NCBI GenBank assembly: GCA_964503475.1
Contig: CAZCZU010000022.1
Coordinates: 1-43,543, forward strand
Source of the DNA: CAZCZU01 sp964503475
GTDB taxonomy: Bacteria; Pseudomonadota; Zetaproteobacteria; Mariprofundales; Mariprofundaceae
Direction of reading: 5' to 3'
DNA: 43,543 nucleotides
The translations under genes were made by a program, and so were the position numbers. Shown piece after piece: positions 1-9,386 of this stretch. The notes under the pieces were generated by a model. The model did not search any database. It was not told the origin of the DNA and worked only from the letters and a program-made list of their open reading frames with translations. Every line of letters starts with the position of its first letter. Within the stretch, counting starts at the first letter, position 1.

Positions 1-11
1 CCCCATTTTAG

Positions 12-183
12 GTGTCCGTTAAAGCCGGGCTAGTTCATTGTGTCCCCGGAATTGTCGGAATTGTGATAGGTAAGGGCTATGGCTTCACGCTTGAACTCTG
101 CGCTGAATTTTCTCCGTGTGGTCATGGACACTCCTTATCGGCATTCTATGCCTCTTTTTAGATGTGTCCGTAAAATCTGGGTA
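12..183. repeat. Degenerate direct repeats resembling IS termini
   Basis: GTGTCCGTTAAAGCCGGG (from 12) and GTGTCCGTAAAATCTGGG (from 163) are similar and lie in the same orientation on either side of the OrfA remnant. Ends of one IS3 element should be inverted, so the direct arrangement suggests two partial copies or a rearranged element. This is inference from a by-eye comparison. Confidence 0.4.
30..125 (-). pseudogene. IS3-family transposase OrfA, 5' remnant
   Basis: A 31-codon reading frame starts at 125 with MTTRRKFSAEFKREAIALT, which is the typical N-terminus of OrfA (helix-turn-helix protein) of IS3-family elements. OrfA proteins are normally about 90-110 residues. Here the match stops after about 19 codons and the frame ends soon after in unrelated residues (YHNSDNSGDTMN). 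A purine-rich stretch before the ATG fits a ribosome-binding site. The remnant lies between two similar sequences that look like element ends. It cannot encode a working transposase in this window; whether more of the element lies beyond position 1 cannot be seen. Confidence 0.55.
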
Positions 184-255
184 GAACCCGTTCCCTAAAG
201 ATTGACCGGTGGTGCATAGCTTTTTTATAGCTCGACGTGTGATTGAAACGTTCTC

Positions 256-675
256 TCAGGACAGATTTTCATCGCGAGGACCAACCCAGAAGAGCGGGTT
301 GTGGGCAATTTCCCAGAGATGACCATCCGGATCTTTGAAGTAGCCGGAGTAGCCGCCCCAGAACACCTTCTGTGCAGGTTTGACCAGTTCGGCACCGGCC
401 GCCACAGCCTGCTCGATGACGGCATCGACTTCCGCTTCCGATTCGACGTTGTGGGCCAGCGCAAAGCCGGCAAAGCCTTCGCCTTCGGGTGAAACGGTCG
501 CATCCTTGGCCAGGGCCTCGCGACCGTAGAGGCCGAGCCAGGTGCCGTTCAGGGTGAAGAAGGCGACCGAGGGTGGTGATTCCATGCGCGGGAAGCCGAG
601 TCCTTTCTCGTAGAATTTGATCGATGCCGCCAGATCGCGGACACCGAGGGTGATCATGCTGATGCGTGGTTTCAT
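256..675 (-). CDS. VOC-superfamily (glyoxalase/bleomycin-resistance fold) protein
   Basis: A 139-residue protein of the vicinal-oxygen-chelate fold. The pattern is typical: MKPRISMITLGVRDL at the start, then SIKFYEKGLGF, and near the end YSGYFKDPDGHLWEIAHNP, which is the family's hallmark DPDG-W-E segment. The C-terminal Glu of that segment is a usual metal ligand. Substrate cannot be told from sequence; many such proteins are lyases, isomerases or resistance proteins. The ATG at 675 is preferred over a TTG at 678 because AGGAG at 682-686 is then spaced 6 nt. The Shine-Dalgarno overlaps the stop of the radical-SAM gene, so it is probably the last gene of the AmmeMemoRadiSam operon. Confidence 0.8.
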   Translation of the reverse strand: MKPRISMITLGVRDLAASIKFYEKGLGFPRMESPPSVAFFTLNGTWLGLYGREALAKDATVSPEGEGFAGFALAHNVESEAEVDAVIEQAVAAGAELVKPAQKVFWGGYSGYFKDPDGHLWEIAHNPLFWVGPRDENLS

Positions 676-684
676 CAAGTGCTC

Positions 685-1778
<1,094 letters not shown>

Positions 1779-1779
<1 letters not shown>

Positions 1780-2333
1780 TACGCCTCTCCCCTTGCTTCA
1801 CTGAACTTCTCCACCTGGTAGACCGAGAGCCGGATGCCATTGTCCCAGAATGTGGCCGGGAGGCCCGCCTTCTGCTTCAGGTGGGCCATGAACAGGGACG
1901 CATCGGGCAGCTGCTCCCACACCTGCGGCAGAAAGGTGCCCCGGTGGATACCGTATTCAAGAATGACGCCGTCGATGCCGGGACGCAACTGGATCAAAGC
2001 GTCCTTCTCGCTGGCGAAGATCAGCGGCCTGGAGGGGGTGAGCAGCGATACCTCGATATCGATCCCGGCCAGCTCTTCAGACGAAAGCGGCGGAAAGCGC
2101 GGGTCGCGGAAGGCGGCGGCCAGGGCGTTGGCACGTACATCCTCGATGAGGGGACGATGCGCCTCCAGCGTACCGATACAGCCACGCAGGGCAGCATGCT
2201 TGTGCAGGGTGACGAAGCATGCGCCCTTTTCGTGCAGGAAGGGGGCATCGGGAAGCGCCTTTGCCCGGCTTGCGTCGAGTCTGGCGGCGATGGTGGTGCG
2301 AGCCAGGCCGGTGAGCAGTTCGCCCTTATCCAT
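1779..2333 (-). CDS. amrA: AMMECR1-domain protein
   Basis: A 184-residue AMMECR1-family protein. Typical features are an N-terminal helix region, KGACFVTLHKHAALRGCIGTLEA (the conserved LRGCIG signature near residues 50-65), DPRFPPLSSEEL and the late GTFLPQVWEQL motif. Family function is unknown; in bacteria and archaea the gene is found with MEMO and a radical SAM enzyme. The ATG at 2333 is chosen over an upstream start because it overlaps the MEMO stop by 8 bases and GAGGAG sits just before it. Confidence 0.9.
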
Positions 2334-3123
2334 CGTGCTCCTCGAACAGTATGGAGGCGTAGCCGACGACACGCTCCCTGTCGCCGGCCGTGTCGCCCGA
2401 ATTGCACAGCTCCAGCAGCTGTGGCCGCAGGGCGCGCTTGCCGGTCAGGTAGAGCAGGCCATTAAGCGGTGTGGCGCCACAGGCCTGGCTGTGGCGGATC
2501 GGCATCCTGAGCTTGAGGATCGATTCCACCGTGGCCATGTCGGTTTCGATGGCCGCTTCATAGGTGAGAAAGTGGGAGAGATCGGAGCTGATGACGATCA
2601 GTGTCTCCTCGCCACCCCAGAGAGTGTCGATCACCTCGGCGACTTCGGCCGCCGTGGCCTCGCCGACGACGAATGGAATGATACTGACATCACCCAGGGC
2701 CCGCTGCAGGAAAGGCAGCTGCACCTCCAGCGAGTGCTCCCAGGCATGCGTGTCGGCGTTGATCGAGACCTGCGGCAGTTCCGCTGCCAGGCCGGCCGCG
2801 GTGCGATCGATCGGCAGTGTGCCGAGCGGGGTGGCGAAGGCATCGGCATCGGGCAGGGCCAGGCCATGGAGCGGAACGCGGTGAGCCGGGCCCAGCAGTA
2901 CGACACGTTTGATGCGTTCGCGATCCAGTGCCGCATAGGCAAGGGCGGCGGTCGGCCCGGAATAGATGTAGCCGGCATGCGGTACCATGATTGCCTTGGG
3001 AGGGAAGGGAGGCTTTGCGGTCGCCCGGGCCAGCATGCCGTCGACCATCTCCGTCAGTTCGCGGGAATCGGCGGGGTAGAACATGCCGGCGACGGCGGCG
3101 GGGCGAATACGGTCCGTATGCAT
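2326..3123 (-). CDS. amrB: MEMO-family protein (AmmeMemoRadiSam)
   Basis: A 265-residue MEMO1-like protein, a fold related to class III extradiol dioxygenases. Visible family segments are RPAAVAGMFYPAD at the start, IMVPHAGYIYSG (His near residue 50), LGPAHRVPLHG, EHSLEVQLPFLQ and VISSDLSHFL. The His of PHAGY, the His of EHSLE and the second H of SDLSHF correspond to the putative metal pocket of the family. No enzymatic activity is established. It is the first gene of the set; its start lies only 36 bp from the end of a MITE, so the native promoter may have been changed by that insertion. The Shine-Dalgarno is poor (TTGGGGT). Confidence 0.9.
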   Translation of the reverse strand: MHTDRIRPAAVAGMFYPADSRELTEMVDGMLARATAKPPFPPKAIMVPHAGYIYSGPTAALAYAALDRERIKRVVLLGPAHRVPLHGLALPDADAFATPLGTLPIDRTAAGLAAELPQVSINADTHAWEHSLEVQLPFLQRALGDVSIIPFVVGEATAAEVAEVIDTLWGGEETLIVISSDLSHFLTYEAAIETDMATVESILKLRMPIRHSQACGATPLNGLLYLTGKRALRPQLLELCNSGDTAGDRERVVGYASILFEEHDG

Positions 3124-3159
3124 ACCCCAAGCATAGACGAGGGGAGAGAAGGGCGACTA

Positions 3160-3426
3160 GGGCCTGTTAACACTCATTTCGGTGTTGTCGCTGTTGCTCC
3201 AAACCGGGCCAATCAAGGCGCGAGGGATGAAATTTGGTGCCTCCAAATGAATCCTGAGTAACGCCGAGTGGCCCGGTTTGGGGCGCAGTCCTTCAGGGAT
3301 AGGCCATTTTTCCGTCCTGCCGCGTTATCGCTTGCTTGTGTGCAATGAGCACGCCACGCGCGCAATGCCTTGCAGGGCCGAAAAAAAGGCCGTATCGGCG
3401 CCATCGAAATGAGTGTTAACAGGCCC
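3160..3426. mobile_element. MITE-like element, 267 bp, 22-bp perfect terminal inverted repeats
   Basis: The ends 3160-3181 and 3405-3426 are perfect inverted repeats of 22 bp beginning GGGCCTGTTAACACTCATTT. The element is flanked by TA on both sides (3158-3159 and 3427-3428), which fits a TA target-site duplication as made by IS630- or IS5/IS427-type transposases. No transposase gene fits inside; the only longer frame (3213-3404, minus) looks non-functional. The right end abuts the DedA stop codon: the TAG uses the duplicated TA plus the first G of the element, and the uninterrupted target would also read TAG. It separates the his/DedA genes from the AmmeMemoRadiSam operon. Confidence 0.8.
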
Positions 3427-4031
3427 TAATCGGCCTGGCTGTCGTCGTCTGCGCGGTGGCGGCCGATATGGCGACGCACATGGTGATGCCCGAAGCGGAA
3501 GTAGAGGGTAAGGCCGACGATGGCGGCAATGCTCACCACGACGATCAGGCCGATGGCACCGAAGCGGTGCAGGATGGCCATGCCGGCCATGCCGAGCAGG
3601 TGGCCGACGCTGTAGATGATGATCGACCAGGTGATGCAGTTGACCAGCTGCAGCAGGAAAAAGCGCCAGAATTCGATACTGGAACAGCCGAACAGGATGG
3701 CAGCCACCAGGCGGGTGCCGTAGAGGTACTGGAAGATGAAGACCGACCAGTGGGCATAGCGATCAAGAATCAGGTTGGCCTTGGGATAGTGACGTTTGAG
3801 AAACGGTAAGGCATTGATCACGGCCATGCCGCGCCAGCGTCCGAGGGCGAAGAAGACCATGTGGCCGGCAAAGGCACCGAGGGCGGCGACAACGATGACT
3901 TTCCATGTGACCAGTACGCCGGCAGCGGCGAGGGCTGCTGCCGCAATGAAGACGGACTCGCCTTCGATAAAGGTCCAGATGAAGACGGCCCAGTAGCCGT
4001 ACTGCTCAACGAAATGTTGTGCCCACTCCAT
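3426..4031 (-). CDS. DedA-family membrane protein
   Basis: A 201-residue integral membrane protein of the DedA/VTT (SNARE-associated) family. It shows WTFIEGESVFIAAAALAA near residues 19-36, with the conserved Glu-rich FIEGE segment, then GHMVFFALGRWRG and RYAHWSVFIFQYLYGTRL with the conserved family arginine. Several hydrophobic segments follow. The C-terminus is His/Arg-rich and cytoplasmic-looking. Family members are undecaprenyl-phosphate or phospholipid transporters/flippases. It lies 49 nt after hisF in the same direction, so may be read from the his operon. AGGAG lies 12 nt before the start. Confidence 0.85.
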   Translation of the reverse strand: MEWAQHFVEQYGYWAVFIWTFIEGESVFIAAAALAAAGVLVTWKVIVVAALGAFAGHMVFFALGRWRGMAVINALPFLKRHYPKANLILDRYAHWSVFIFQYLYGTRLVAAILFGCSSIEFWRFFLLQLVNCITWSIIIYSVGHLLGMAGMAILHRFGAIGLIVVVSIAAIVGLTLYFRFGHHHVRRHIGRHRADDDSQAD

Positions 4032-4079
4032 TCAGTGCCATTGCTCCTGTCGGCTCACGCCGTGAATTGAGGCTGCAGC

Positions 4080-4835
4080 TTACAGCCTGACGGGGATATT
4101 GCAGCCGGCCAGATAACGCTTCGCTTCCTGGATGGTATACTCACCAAAGTGGAAGATGCTGGCGGCGAGTACCGCATCGGCCTTGCCGTCGCGCAGGCCT
4201 TCGGCCAGGTGCTCCAGCGTACCGACGCCACCGGAGGCGATGACGTTGGCCGGGATCGCTTCGCTGACGGCACGGGTGAGGGCGATGTCGTAGCCCTGCT
4301 TGGTACCGTCGGCATCCATACTGGTCAACAGAATCTCGCCGGCTCCGTAATCGGCCATCCGCTGCGCCCACTCCACGGCATTGATGCCGGTCGGCTTGCG
4401 TCCGCCATGCGTGAAACACTCCCAGTGATCCTCGACCCGCTTGGCATCGACGGCTACGACAATGGTCGAGGAGCCGAAACGCTCGGCCGCTTCGCGCACG
4501 AACTCAGGGTTGAAGATGGCCGCCGTGTTGATCGAGACCTTGTCGGCACCGGCGTGCAGCAGGTTCTCGATGTCGCTGAGTGCCTTCACACCGCCACCGA
4601 CGGTGAGCGGCATGAAGACGTTCTCGGCTACGTCGGTGACCATGTGGTAGAGGGTGTCGCGATTCTCGTGGCTGGCCCGGATGTCGAGGAAGGTGAGTTC
4701 GTCCGCCCCCTGCTCGTCATATTTGATGGCCGCCTCGACCGGGTCGCCGGCATCGATGATGTCGACGAATTTCACGCCCTTGACGACGCGCCCTTCGGCG
4801 ACGTCCAGGCAGGGGATGATACGTTTGGAGAGCAT
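4080..4835 (-). CDS. hisF: Imidazole glycerol phosphate synthase cyclase subunit HisF
   Basis: 251 residues, the normal HisF length. HisF with HisH converts PRFAR and ammonia to IGP and AICAR in histidine synthesis. The TIM-barrel starts MLSKRIIPCLDVAEGRVVKG, with catalytic Asp11 visible, and the second catalytic Asp lies in VVAVDAKR (near residue 130). Phosphate-binding segments are ASGGVGTLEHL and AASIFHFGEYT. The start overlaps the hisA stop by one base (TGATG), showing translational coupling. Confidence 0.96.
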   Translation of the reverse strand: MLSKRIIPCLDVAEGRVVKGVKFVDIIDAGDPVEAAIKYDEQGADELTFLDIRASHENRDTLYHMVTDVAENVFMPLTVGGGVKALSDIENLLHAGADKVSINTAAIFNPEFVREAAERFGSSTIVVAVDAKRVEDHWECFTHGGRKPTGINAVEWAQRMADYGAGEILLTSMDADGTKQGYDIALTRAVSEAIPANVIASGGVGTLEHLAEGLRDGKADAVLAASIFHFGEYTIQEAKRYLAGCNIPVRL

Positions 4836-5584
4836 CAGGCCAGTTCCTTCATTGCGGCAGCGAAGTCGATGGTGCCCTCGTAGATGGCGCGGCCGGTGAT
4901 GGCGCCGCAGATGCCGTCCTGAGCACGGGCCGCACAGGTGCGCACATCGTCCATGGAGGCGATGCCGCCGGAGACGATGACCGGGATCGATACCGCCCGG
5001 GCGAGATTCGCCGTTTCATCGATGTTGGGGCCGGAGAGCATGCCGTCGCGGGCGATGTCGGTGTAGATGATGGCGGAAACGCCGTCATCCTCGAACTTTT
5101 TGGCCAGGTCGACGGCCGCCACGTCGGTGACATCATCCCAGCCGTGCACGGCAACCATACCGCCCTTGGCATCGATGCCGACACAGATCCGGCCCGGGAA
5201 GGCCTGGCAGGCCTCCTTGACCAGGGCCGGGTTGGAGACGGCCACCGAGCCCAGGATGACGCGCTGGATACCCAGCCCCAGCATCCCCTCGATCATGGCG
5301 AGATCGCGCAGGCCGCCGCCCAGCTGTACCGGGATGGTCAGCTTTTCACAGATGCCCTTGATGGCTGCCTGGTTGGCCGGCTTGCCGGCGAAGGCGCCAT
5401 CGAGGTCGACGACATGCAGGCGGGTGGCACCGAGGCTTTGCCAGTGCTCGGCCATGGCGGCCGGATCATCGCCGTAGTCGGTCGCCTCATCCATGCGGCC
5501 CTGCTTCAGGCGCACGCAATGGCCGCCCTTCAGGTCGATGGCGGGGATAAGTTCAAAGGGATTGTTCCGATTCACGGCTGCCAT
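4835..5584 (-). CDS. hisA: ProFAR isomerase HisA
   Basis: 249 residues. HisA is the TIM-barrel isomerase that turns ProFAR into PRFAR. The catalytic aspartates are seen in IPAIDLKGGHCVRLKQG (early) and YTDIARDGMLSG (late). The two phosphate-binding loops VQLGGGLRD and VSGGIASMDDV are present. The ATG at 5584 lies 13 nt inside the end of hisH. The N-terminus MAAVNRNNPFEL is a few residues longer than usual, so a slightly later start is possible, but no other good start exists before IPAIDL. Confidence 0.96.
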   Translation of the reverse strand: MAAVNRNNPFELIPAIDLKGGHCVRLKQGRMDEATDYGDDPAAMAEHWQSLGATRLHVVDLDGAFAGKPANQAAIKGICEKLTIPVQLGGGLRDLAMIEGMLGLGIQRVILGSVAVSNPALVKEACQAFPGRICVGIDAKGGMVAVHGWDDVTDVAAVDLAKKFEDDGVSAIIYTDIARDGMLSGPNIDETANLARAVSIPVIVSGGIASMDDVRTCAARAQDGICGAITGRAIYEGTIDFAAAMKELA

Positions 5585-6204
5585 TTCAGGAATGCCTCCA
5601 GCAGATTCAGGCCGACGCGCTGTGATTTCTCCGGGTGGAACTGCACGCCGACAATGTTGTCACGTCCGATCGCTGCGGCGAACGGGTAATCGCCGTAGGA
5701 GCAGGCGGCCAGGATGTGTTCCGGCTGCTCCGGAGCGCAGTAGTAGGAGTGGACGAAATAGACCTGCTGGCCATGCAGCGCTTCCAGTACCGGGTGCGGC
5801 TCCTGCCCGGACGGCAGCACGATATCGTTCCAGCCCATGTGCGGAATCTTGAAGCCGCGCGCAGGATGCGTTTCGGGGAACGGGCGCACAGCACCCGGGA
5901 TCAGCCCCAGGCCCTGATAGGTGCCGAATTCGTAGGAGACATCCATCAACACCTGCATGCCGAGACAGATACCGAGGAACGGCTTGCCGCTGTCGGTGAA
6001 GGCCTTGATGGCGCCATCCAGCTCTTTCTTCTTCAGGGTGTCGATACAGTCGCGGAAGGCGCCGACACCCGGCAGTACGATGCGATCGAAGTCGGCAAGC
6101 CGTTCCGGATCGGAGACCAGCTCGACGCGGCCGCCCACCTTCTCCAGCGCCTTGGCGACGGAGTGCAGGTTGCCCATTCCATAGTCTATTAATGCAATGC
6201 TCAT
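5572..6204 (-). CDS. hisH: Imidazole glycerol phosphate synthase glutaminase subunit HisH
   Basis: 210 residues. HisH is the class I glutamine amidotransferase that feeds ammonia to HisF. The nucleophile Cys is in LGICLGMQVLMD, the oxyanion-strand GVGAFRDC precedes it, and the His-Glu of the triad are in GVQFHPEKSQR. Starts MSIALIDYGMGNLHSV, the standard HisH opening. The gene begins after a 185-bp gap following hisB that may hold structured sequence, so hisHAF may be partly uncoupled from hisGDCB. Confidence 0.96.
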   Translation of the reverse strand: MSIALIDYGMGNLHSVAKALEKVGGRVELVSDPERLADFDRIVLPGVGAFRDCIDTLKKKELDGAIKAFTDSGKPFLGICLGMQVLMDVSYEFGTYQGLGLIPGAVRPFPETHPARGFKIPHMGWNDIVLPSGQEPHPVLEALHGQQVYFVHSYYCAPEQPEHILAACSYGDYPFAAAIGRDNIVGVQFHPEKSQRVGLNLLEAFLKWQP

Positions 6205-6389
6205 ACGGCTACAGGCCTGACTCGATTTTCAGTGATGTTAATACGATCATAAATCCTTCCAGTTAACTCGCTCACTCCCCACAGGAGGTGGGGCGGGCAA
6301 GCATGCCGAGCCCGTAAGCGTAGCAAGCTCGCGCGCTTGCGGAGCGATGCAAGGCCGGAGCCATGGATGGCGCAGGCCGGTTCATTAAA
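6205..6389. other. 185-bp hisB-hisH intergenic spacer with hairpins
   Basis: This is the longest gap inside the his operon. It holds two perfect short hairpins: CCCCAC-AGGAG-GTGGGG (6277-6293) and GCAAGC-TCGCGC-GCTTGC (6323-6340). There is no T tract, so neither is a standard intrinsic terminator. The stretch may be a dispersed repeat or a processing/attenuation site. No small ORF with a good ribosome-binding site was seen. Confidence 0.4.
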
Positions 6390-6980
6390 TCAGAGCGCTC
6401 CTTTAGTACTTGGAACACCTGATTGACGGGGATCGGCCTCGACGGCCATGCGCAGGGCACGGCCGAAGGCCTTGAATACCGTCTCGATGATGTGGTGGTT
6501 GTTGGCGCCGCGGATGCTGTCGATGTGCAGGGTGATGCGCCCGTGGTTGACCACGGCCTGGAAGAACTCCTTGAACAGGTCCACCTCAAAATCGCCCACC
6601 CGCTCTTTCGGGAATGCGATGTGATACTCCAGACCCGGACGTCCGGAGAGATCGAGCACCACGCGGGAGAGCGCCTCGTCCAGCGGTACATAGGCGTGGC
6701 CGTAGCGCACGATGCCGGCCTTGTCGCCCAGTGCATCGCGGATCGCCTCGCCCAGGCAAATGCCGATATCCTCGACGGTGTGGTGGTCGTCGATCTCGCG
6801 GTCGCCCTTGGCATCGACACTCAGGTCGAAAAGGCCGTGGCGGGCGATCTGCTCCAGCATGTGGTCGAGAAACGGGATGCTGGAGTTCAGTTCCGACTTG
6901 CCGGTGCCGTCGAGGTTGACGGAGAGGCGAATGTCGGTCTCTTTGGTTTTGCGTTCGATGCTGGCGATGCGGCTTTTCAC
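6390..6980 (-). CDS. hisB: Imidazoleglycerol-phosphate dehydratase HisB (monofunctional)
   Basis: 196 residues, the length of monofunctional IGPD without the HisN-type phosphatase domain. IGPD makes imidazole acetol phosphate in a Mn-dependent reaction. The duplicated metal-binding motifs are DHMLEQIARHG with DDHHTVEDIG, and the second set near NNHHIIE. The GTG at 6980 is chosen: AAGGAG sits at the right distance and the start overlaps the hisC stop as GTGA. A GTG at 6986 overlaps the Shine-Dalgarno itself and is less likely. The last residues SGVPSTKGAL are usual for the family. Confidence 0.95.
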   Translation of the reverse strand: MKSRIASIERKTKETDIRLSVNLDGTGKSELNSSIPFLDHMLEQIARHGLFDLSVDAKGDREIDDHHTVEDIGICLGEAIRDALGDKAGIVRYGHAYVPLDEALSRVVLDLSGRPGLEYHIAFPKERVGDFEVDLFKEFFQAVVNHGRITLHIDSIRGANNHHIIETVFKAFGRALRMAVEADPRQSGVPSTKGAL

Positions 6981-8008
6981 AGGCACTCCTTGATCGCTGT
7001 AAGCAGCGCGTCGTTCTCTTTCTCACTGCCAATCGTGATGCGAATGCACTGGCTGAGCAAGCCGCCCTGCGGGTGCATGTTCTTGATCAGGATCTTGCGT
7101 TCCTTCAGTGCCTCGAAGGTGGCATTGGCATCGCGCACGCGGGCGAGCAGGAAATTGGCATCGGAGGGGAATACCTCGATACCGTCCATCTTCTTCAACT
7201 CGCGGGCCATGCGGGCACGCTCCTCGCGAATCGCCCTGGCCTGCTCCTCGAAGACTTCGCCATGATCGAGCAGGAACATGGCCGAGGCCTGGGTGAGGGC
7301 ATTGATGTTGTAGGGCAGGCGCACCTTGTTCAGGTGTGCGATGGTCTTGGCATCGCCCAGCAGGTAACCCAGGCGCAGGCCGGCCCAGCCGAGCTTGGAA
7401 AAGGTGCGCAGTACCAGCACATTGGGGGCGATCAGGCCGGTGTGGGTGCGATTGGCGAACGGAGCATAGGCCTCGTCGATAATCACCAGGCCGCGGAAGT
7501 TTTCGGCAATCTGGCGCACGGTCGTCTCCGGCCACAGGTTGCCGGTCGGGTTGTTCGGGCAGGCCAGGAAGATCAATGATGCTTTCTCGTGCGTACACAC
7601 CTGCAGGAACTTGTCGGCATCAATATCGAAGCTGGCCGAGAGCGGCACGGTCGAGACCGGGCGCTTGAGCCAGCGCGAGATCAGCTCGTACATGACGAAG
7701 GTCGGGGCGGGGGTGACGCAGGCACCGGGATCGGCAGCCATCAGGATCATCTGAATGATCTCGTCCGATCCGTTACCGATCAGGACCTGGGCCGGGTCCA
7801 GCCCTTCCTGTTCGGCGATCTTCGTGCGCAGGTCGAGCATCTCCGCATCGGGATAGCGGTTGATCTCGGTCTTGGCCAGAAAGGCGCCCCATTTGCGGCG
7901 CAGTTCAGCCGGCAGGCGGTAGGGATTTTCCATCGCATCCAGCTTGATCATGCCGCTGCTGTCCGGCACGTGGTAGGCGGACAGGGCGCGAATATCGCTT
8001 CGAATCAT
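6977..8008 (-). CDS. hisC: Histidinol-phosphate aminotransferase HisC
   Basis: 343 residues, a fold-type I PLP aminotransferase. It moves the amino group from glutamate to imidazole acetol phosphate. The PLP lysine is in RTFSKLGWAGLRLGYLLG near residue 210. Other family segments are LDAMENPYRLP at the start, GNGSDEIIQ, CPNNPTGNLW and the aspartate in IIDEAYAPF. Lies 66 nt after hisD and overlaps the start of hisB. Confidence 0.95.
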   Translation of the reverse strand: MIRSDIRALSAYHVPDSSGMIKLDAMENPYRLPAELRRKWGAFLAKTEINRYPDAEMLDLRTKIAEQEGLDPAQVLIGNGSDEIIQMILMAADPGACVTPAPTFVMYELISRWLKRPVSTVPLSASFDIDADKFLQVCTHEKASLIFLACPNNPTGNLWPETTVRQIAENFRGLVIIDEAYAPFANRTHTGLIAPNVLVLRTFSKLGWAGLRLGYLLGDAKTIAHLNKVRLPYNINALTQASAMFLLDHGEVFEEQARAIREERARMARELKKMDGIEVFPSDANFLLARVRDANATFEALKERKILIKNMHPQGGLLSQCIRITIGSEKENDALLTAIKECL

Positions 8009-8074
8009 GGTTGTTCATATCCTTGTAAAGACAAGCTCGTCACATTGAGCCGGGACTCGGGATGCACTTCCCGT

Positions 8075-9376
8075 CTATTTCTCATCCTGCAGGCGCAGTT
8101 CCAGCGTCAGGGCATGCGCCTGCAGCCCTTCGCGGTGGGCGAAATGGGCGGCCAGCGGACCGACCTCTTCAACCGCGGCACGGGTGGCGCGGATGATGCT
8201 GCTCTTCTTCTGGAAGTCGTAGACGCCCAGAGGGCTTGAGAAGCGGGCCGTGCGGTTGGTCGGCAGCACGTGGTTGGGGCCTGCCAGGTAATCGCCCAGT
8301 GCTTCCGGTACGAAGTGGCCGAGGAAGATGGCGCCGGCATGCTTGATGTAGGGCAGCAGCATGTCCGGATCTTCGAGTGCCAGCTCCAGATGCTCGGGCG
8401 CGATGATATTCACCGTGTCGGCTGCCTGCCCCCAGTCCTCGACAAGGATCAGGGCGCCGTGCGTCTCGGCGGCCGTGCGGGCGATCGCAGCGCGCGGCAG
8501 CGTCTCCAGGTGTTTCTGGATGGCGGCATCGACGGCATCGATCAGTGCTGCATCGGTGGTGATGAAGATGCTTTGTGCCGCCTCGTCGTGCTCCGCCTGG
8601 GAGAGGAAGTCGGCTGCAATCCATTCGGGATGACCGCCATCGGCCACCACGACAATCTCGGAGGGGCCGGCGATCATGTCGATGCCGCAGGTGCCGAAAA
8701 CCTGGCGCTTGGCGGCGGCGACGAACTTGTTGCCCGGCCCGACGATTTTGTCACAGGCCGGAATGGTCTCGGTGCCGTAGGCGAGGGCGGCGACAGCCTG
8801 GGCGCCACCGACGGCAAAGCCGCGCTGCACACCCGAGATGTAGGCTGCGGCCAGCACCAGGTCGTTCACTTCACCACCCGGGGTGGGCACGACCATGACG
8901 ATCTCCTCGACACCGGCCACGCGTGCCGGTACGGCATTCATCAGAACGGAGGAGGGGTAGGCGGCCTTGCCGCCCGGTACATAGAGGCCGACACGGTCGA
9001 GCGGCGTGATGCGCTGGCCCAGCGTCATACCGACATCGTCGGTGTACTCCCAGTTTTCCTGCTTCTGGTGCTCGTGGTAGTCGCGAATGCGCTTCACGGC
9101 CAGTTCCAGGGCCGACCGGTCTGTATCGGAGATCGATTTCCAGGCCAGCTCCATACGCTCGCGCGAAATCTCCAGCGAGACCGGCGTGCAGTCCCAGTTG
9201 TCGAAGCGGGCCGTGTACTCGCACAGGGCTGCATCGCCGCGAGCCTTCACGTCGGCGAGGATATCGGCGACCAGGTTCTGCACATCGGCACCGGTATCGG
9301 TCTCGCGCGACAGCAATGCGTCCAGTTGCTGGCGAAAATCGGCTTGGGTCGACTTCAGTCGCTGAATACCACTCAT
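8075..9376 (-). CDS. hisD: Histidinol dehydrogenase HisD
   Basis: 433 residues, the usual size. HisD is a Zn enzyme that oxidises histidinol to histidine in two NAD-dependent steps. Seen: GLYVPGGKAAYPSSVLMN, GGAQAVAALAYGTETI, IVGPGNKFVAAAKR, AGPSEI, the catalytic region SQAEHDEAAQS, and NHVLPTNRTARFSSPLG. The ATG at 9376 (MSGIQRL) is preferred over a frame extension to 9427 because GGATAGGGAGAG precedes it and homologues start here. It follows hisG by 10 nt. Confidence 0.96.
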   Translation of the reverse strand: MSGIQRLKSTQADFRQQLDALLSRETDTGADVQNLVADILADVKARGDAALCEYTARFDNWDCTPVSLEISRERMELAWKSISDTDRSALELAVKRIRDYHEHQKQENWEYTDDVGMTLGQRITPLDRVGLYVPGGKAAYPSSVLMNAVPARVAGVEEIVMVVPTPGGEVNDLVLAAAYISGVQRGFAVGGAQAVAALAYGTETIPACDKIVGPGNKFVAAAKRQVFGTCGIDMIAGPSEIVVVADGGHPEWIAADFLSQAEHDEAAQSIFITTDAALIDAVDAAIQKHLETLPRAAIARTAAETHGALILVEDWGQAADTVNIIAPEHLELALEDPDMLLPYIKHAGAIFLGHFVPEALGDYLAGPNHVLPTNRTARFSSPLGVYDFQKKSSIIRATRAAVEEVGPLAAHFAHREGLQAHALTLELRLQDEK

Positions 9377-9386
9377 ATTACTCTCC

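Noticed and set aside
216..232. ATAGCT-TTTTT-ATAGCT direct repeat at 11-nt step
   Set aside because: Only two AT-rich units, no link to a gene start; not like the TGTCA boxes.
3213..3404. 63-codon ORF inside the MITE
   Set aside because: No motif, no ribosome-binding site, lies wholly in the non-coding element.
6272..6820. 182-codon ORF overlapping hisB in another frame
   Set aside because: Frame shadow; Ser/Arg/Thr-rich and no start signal.
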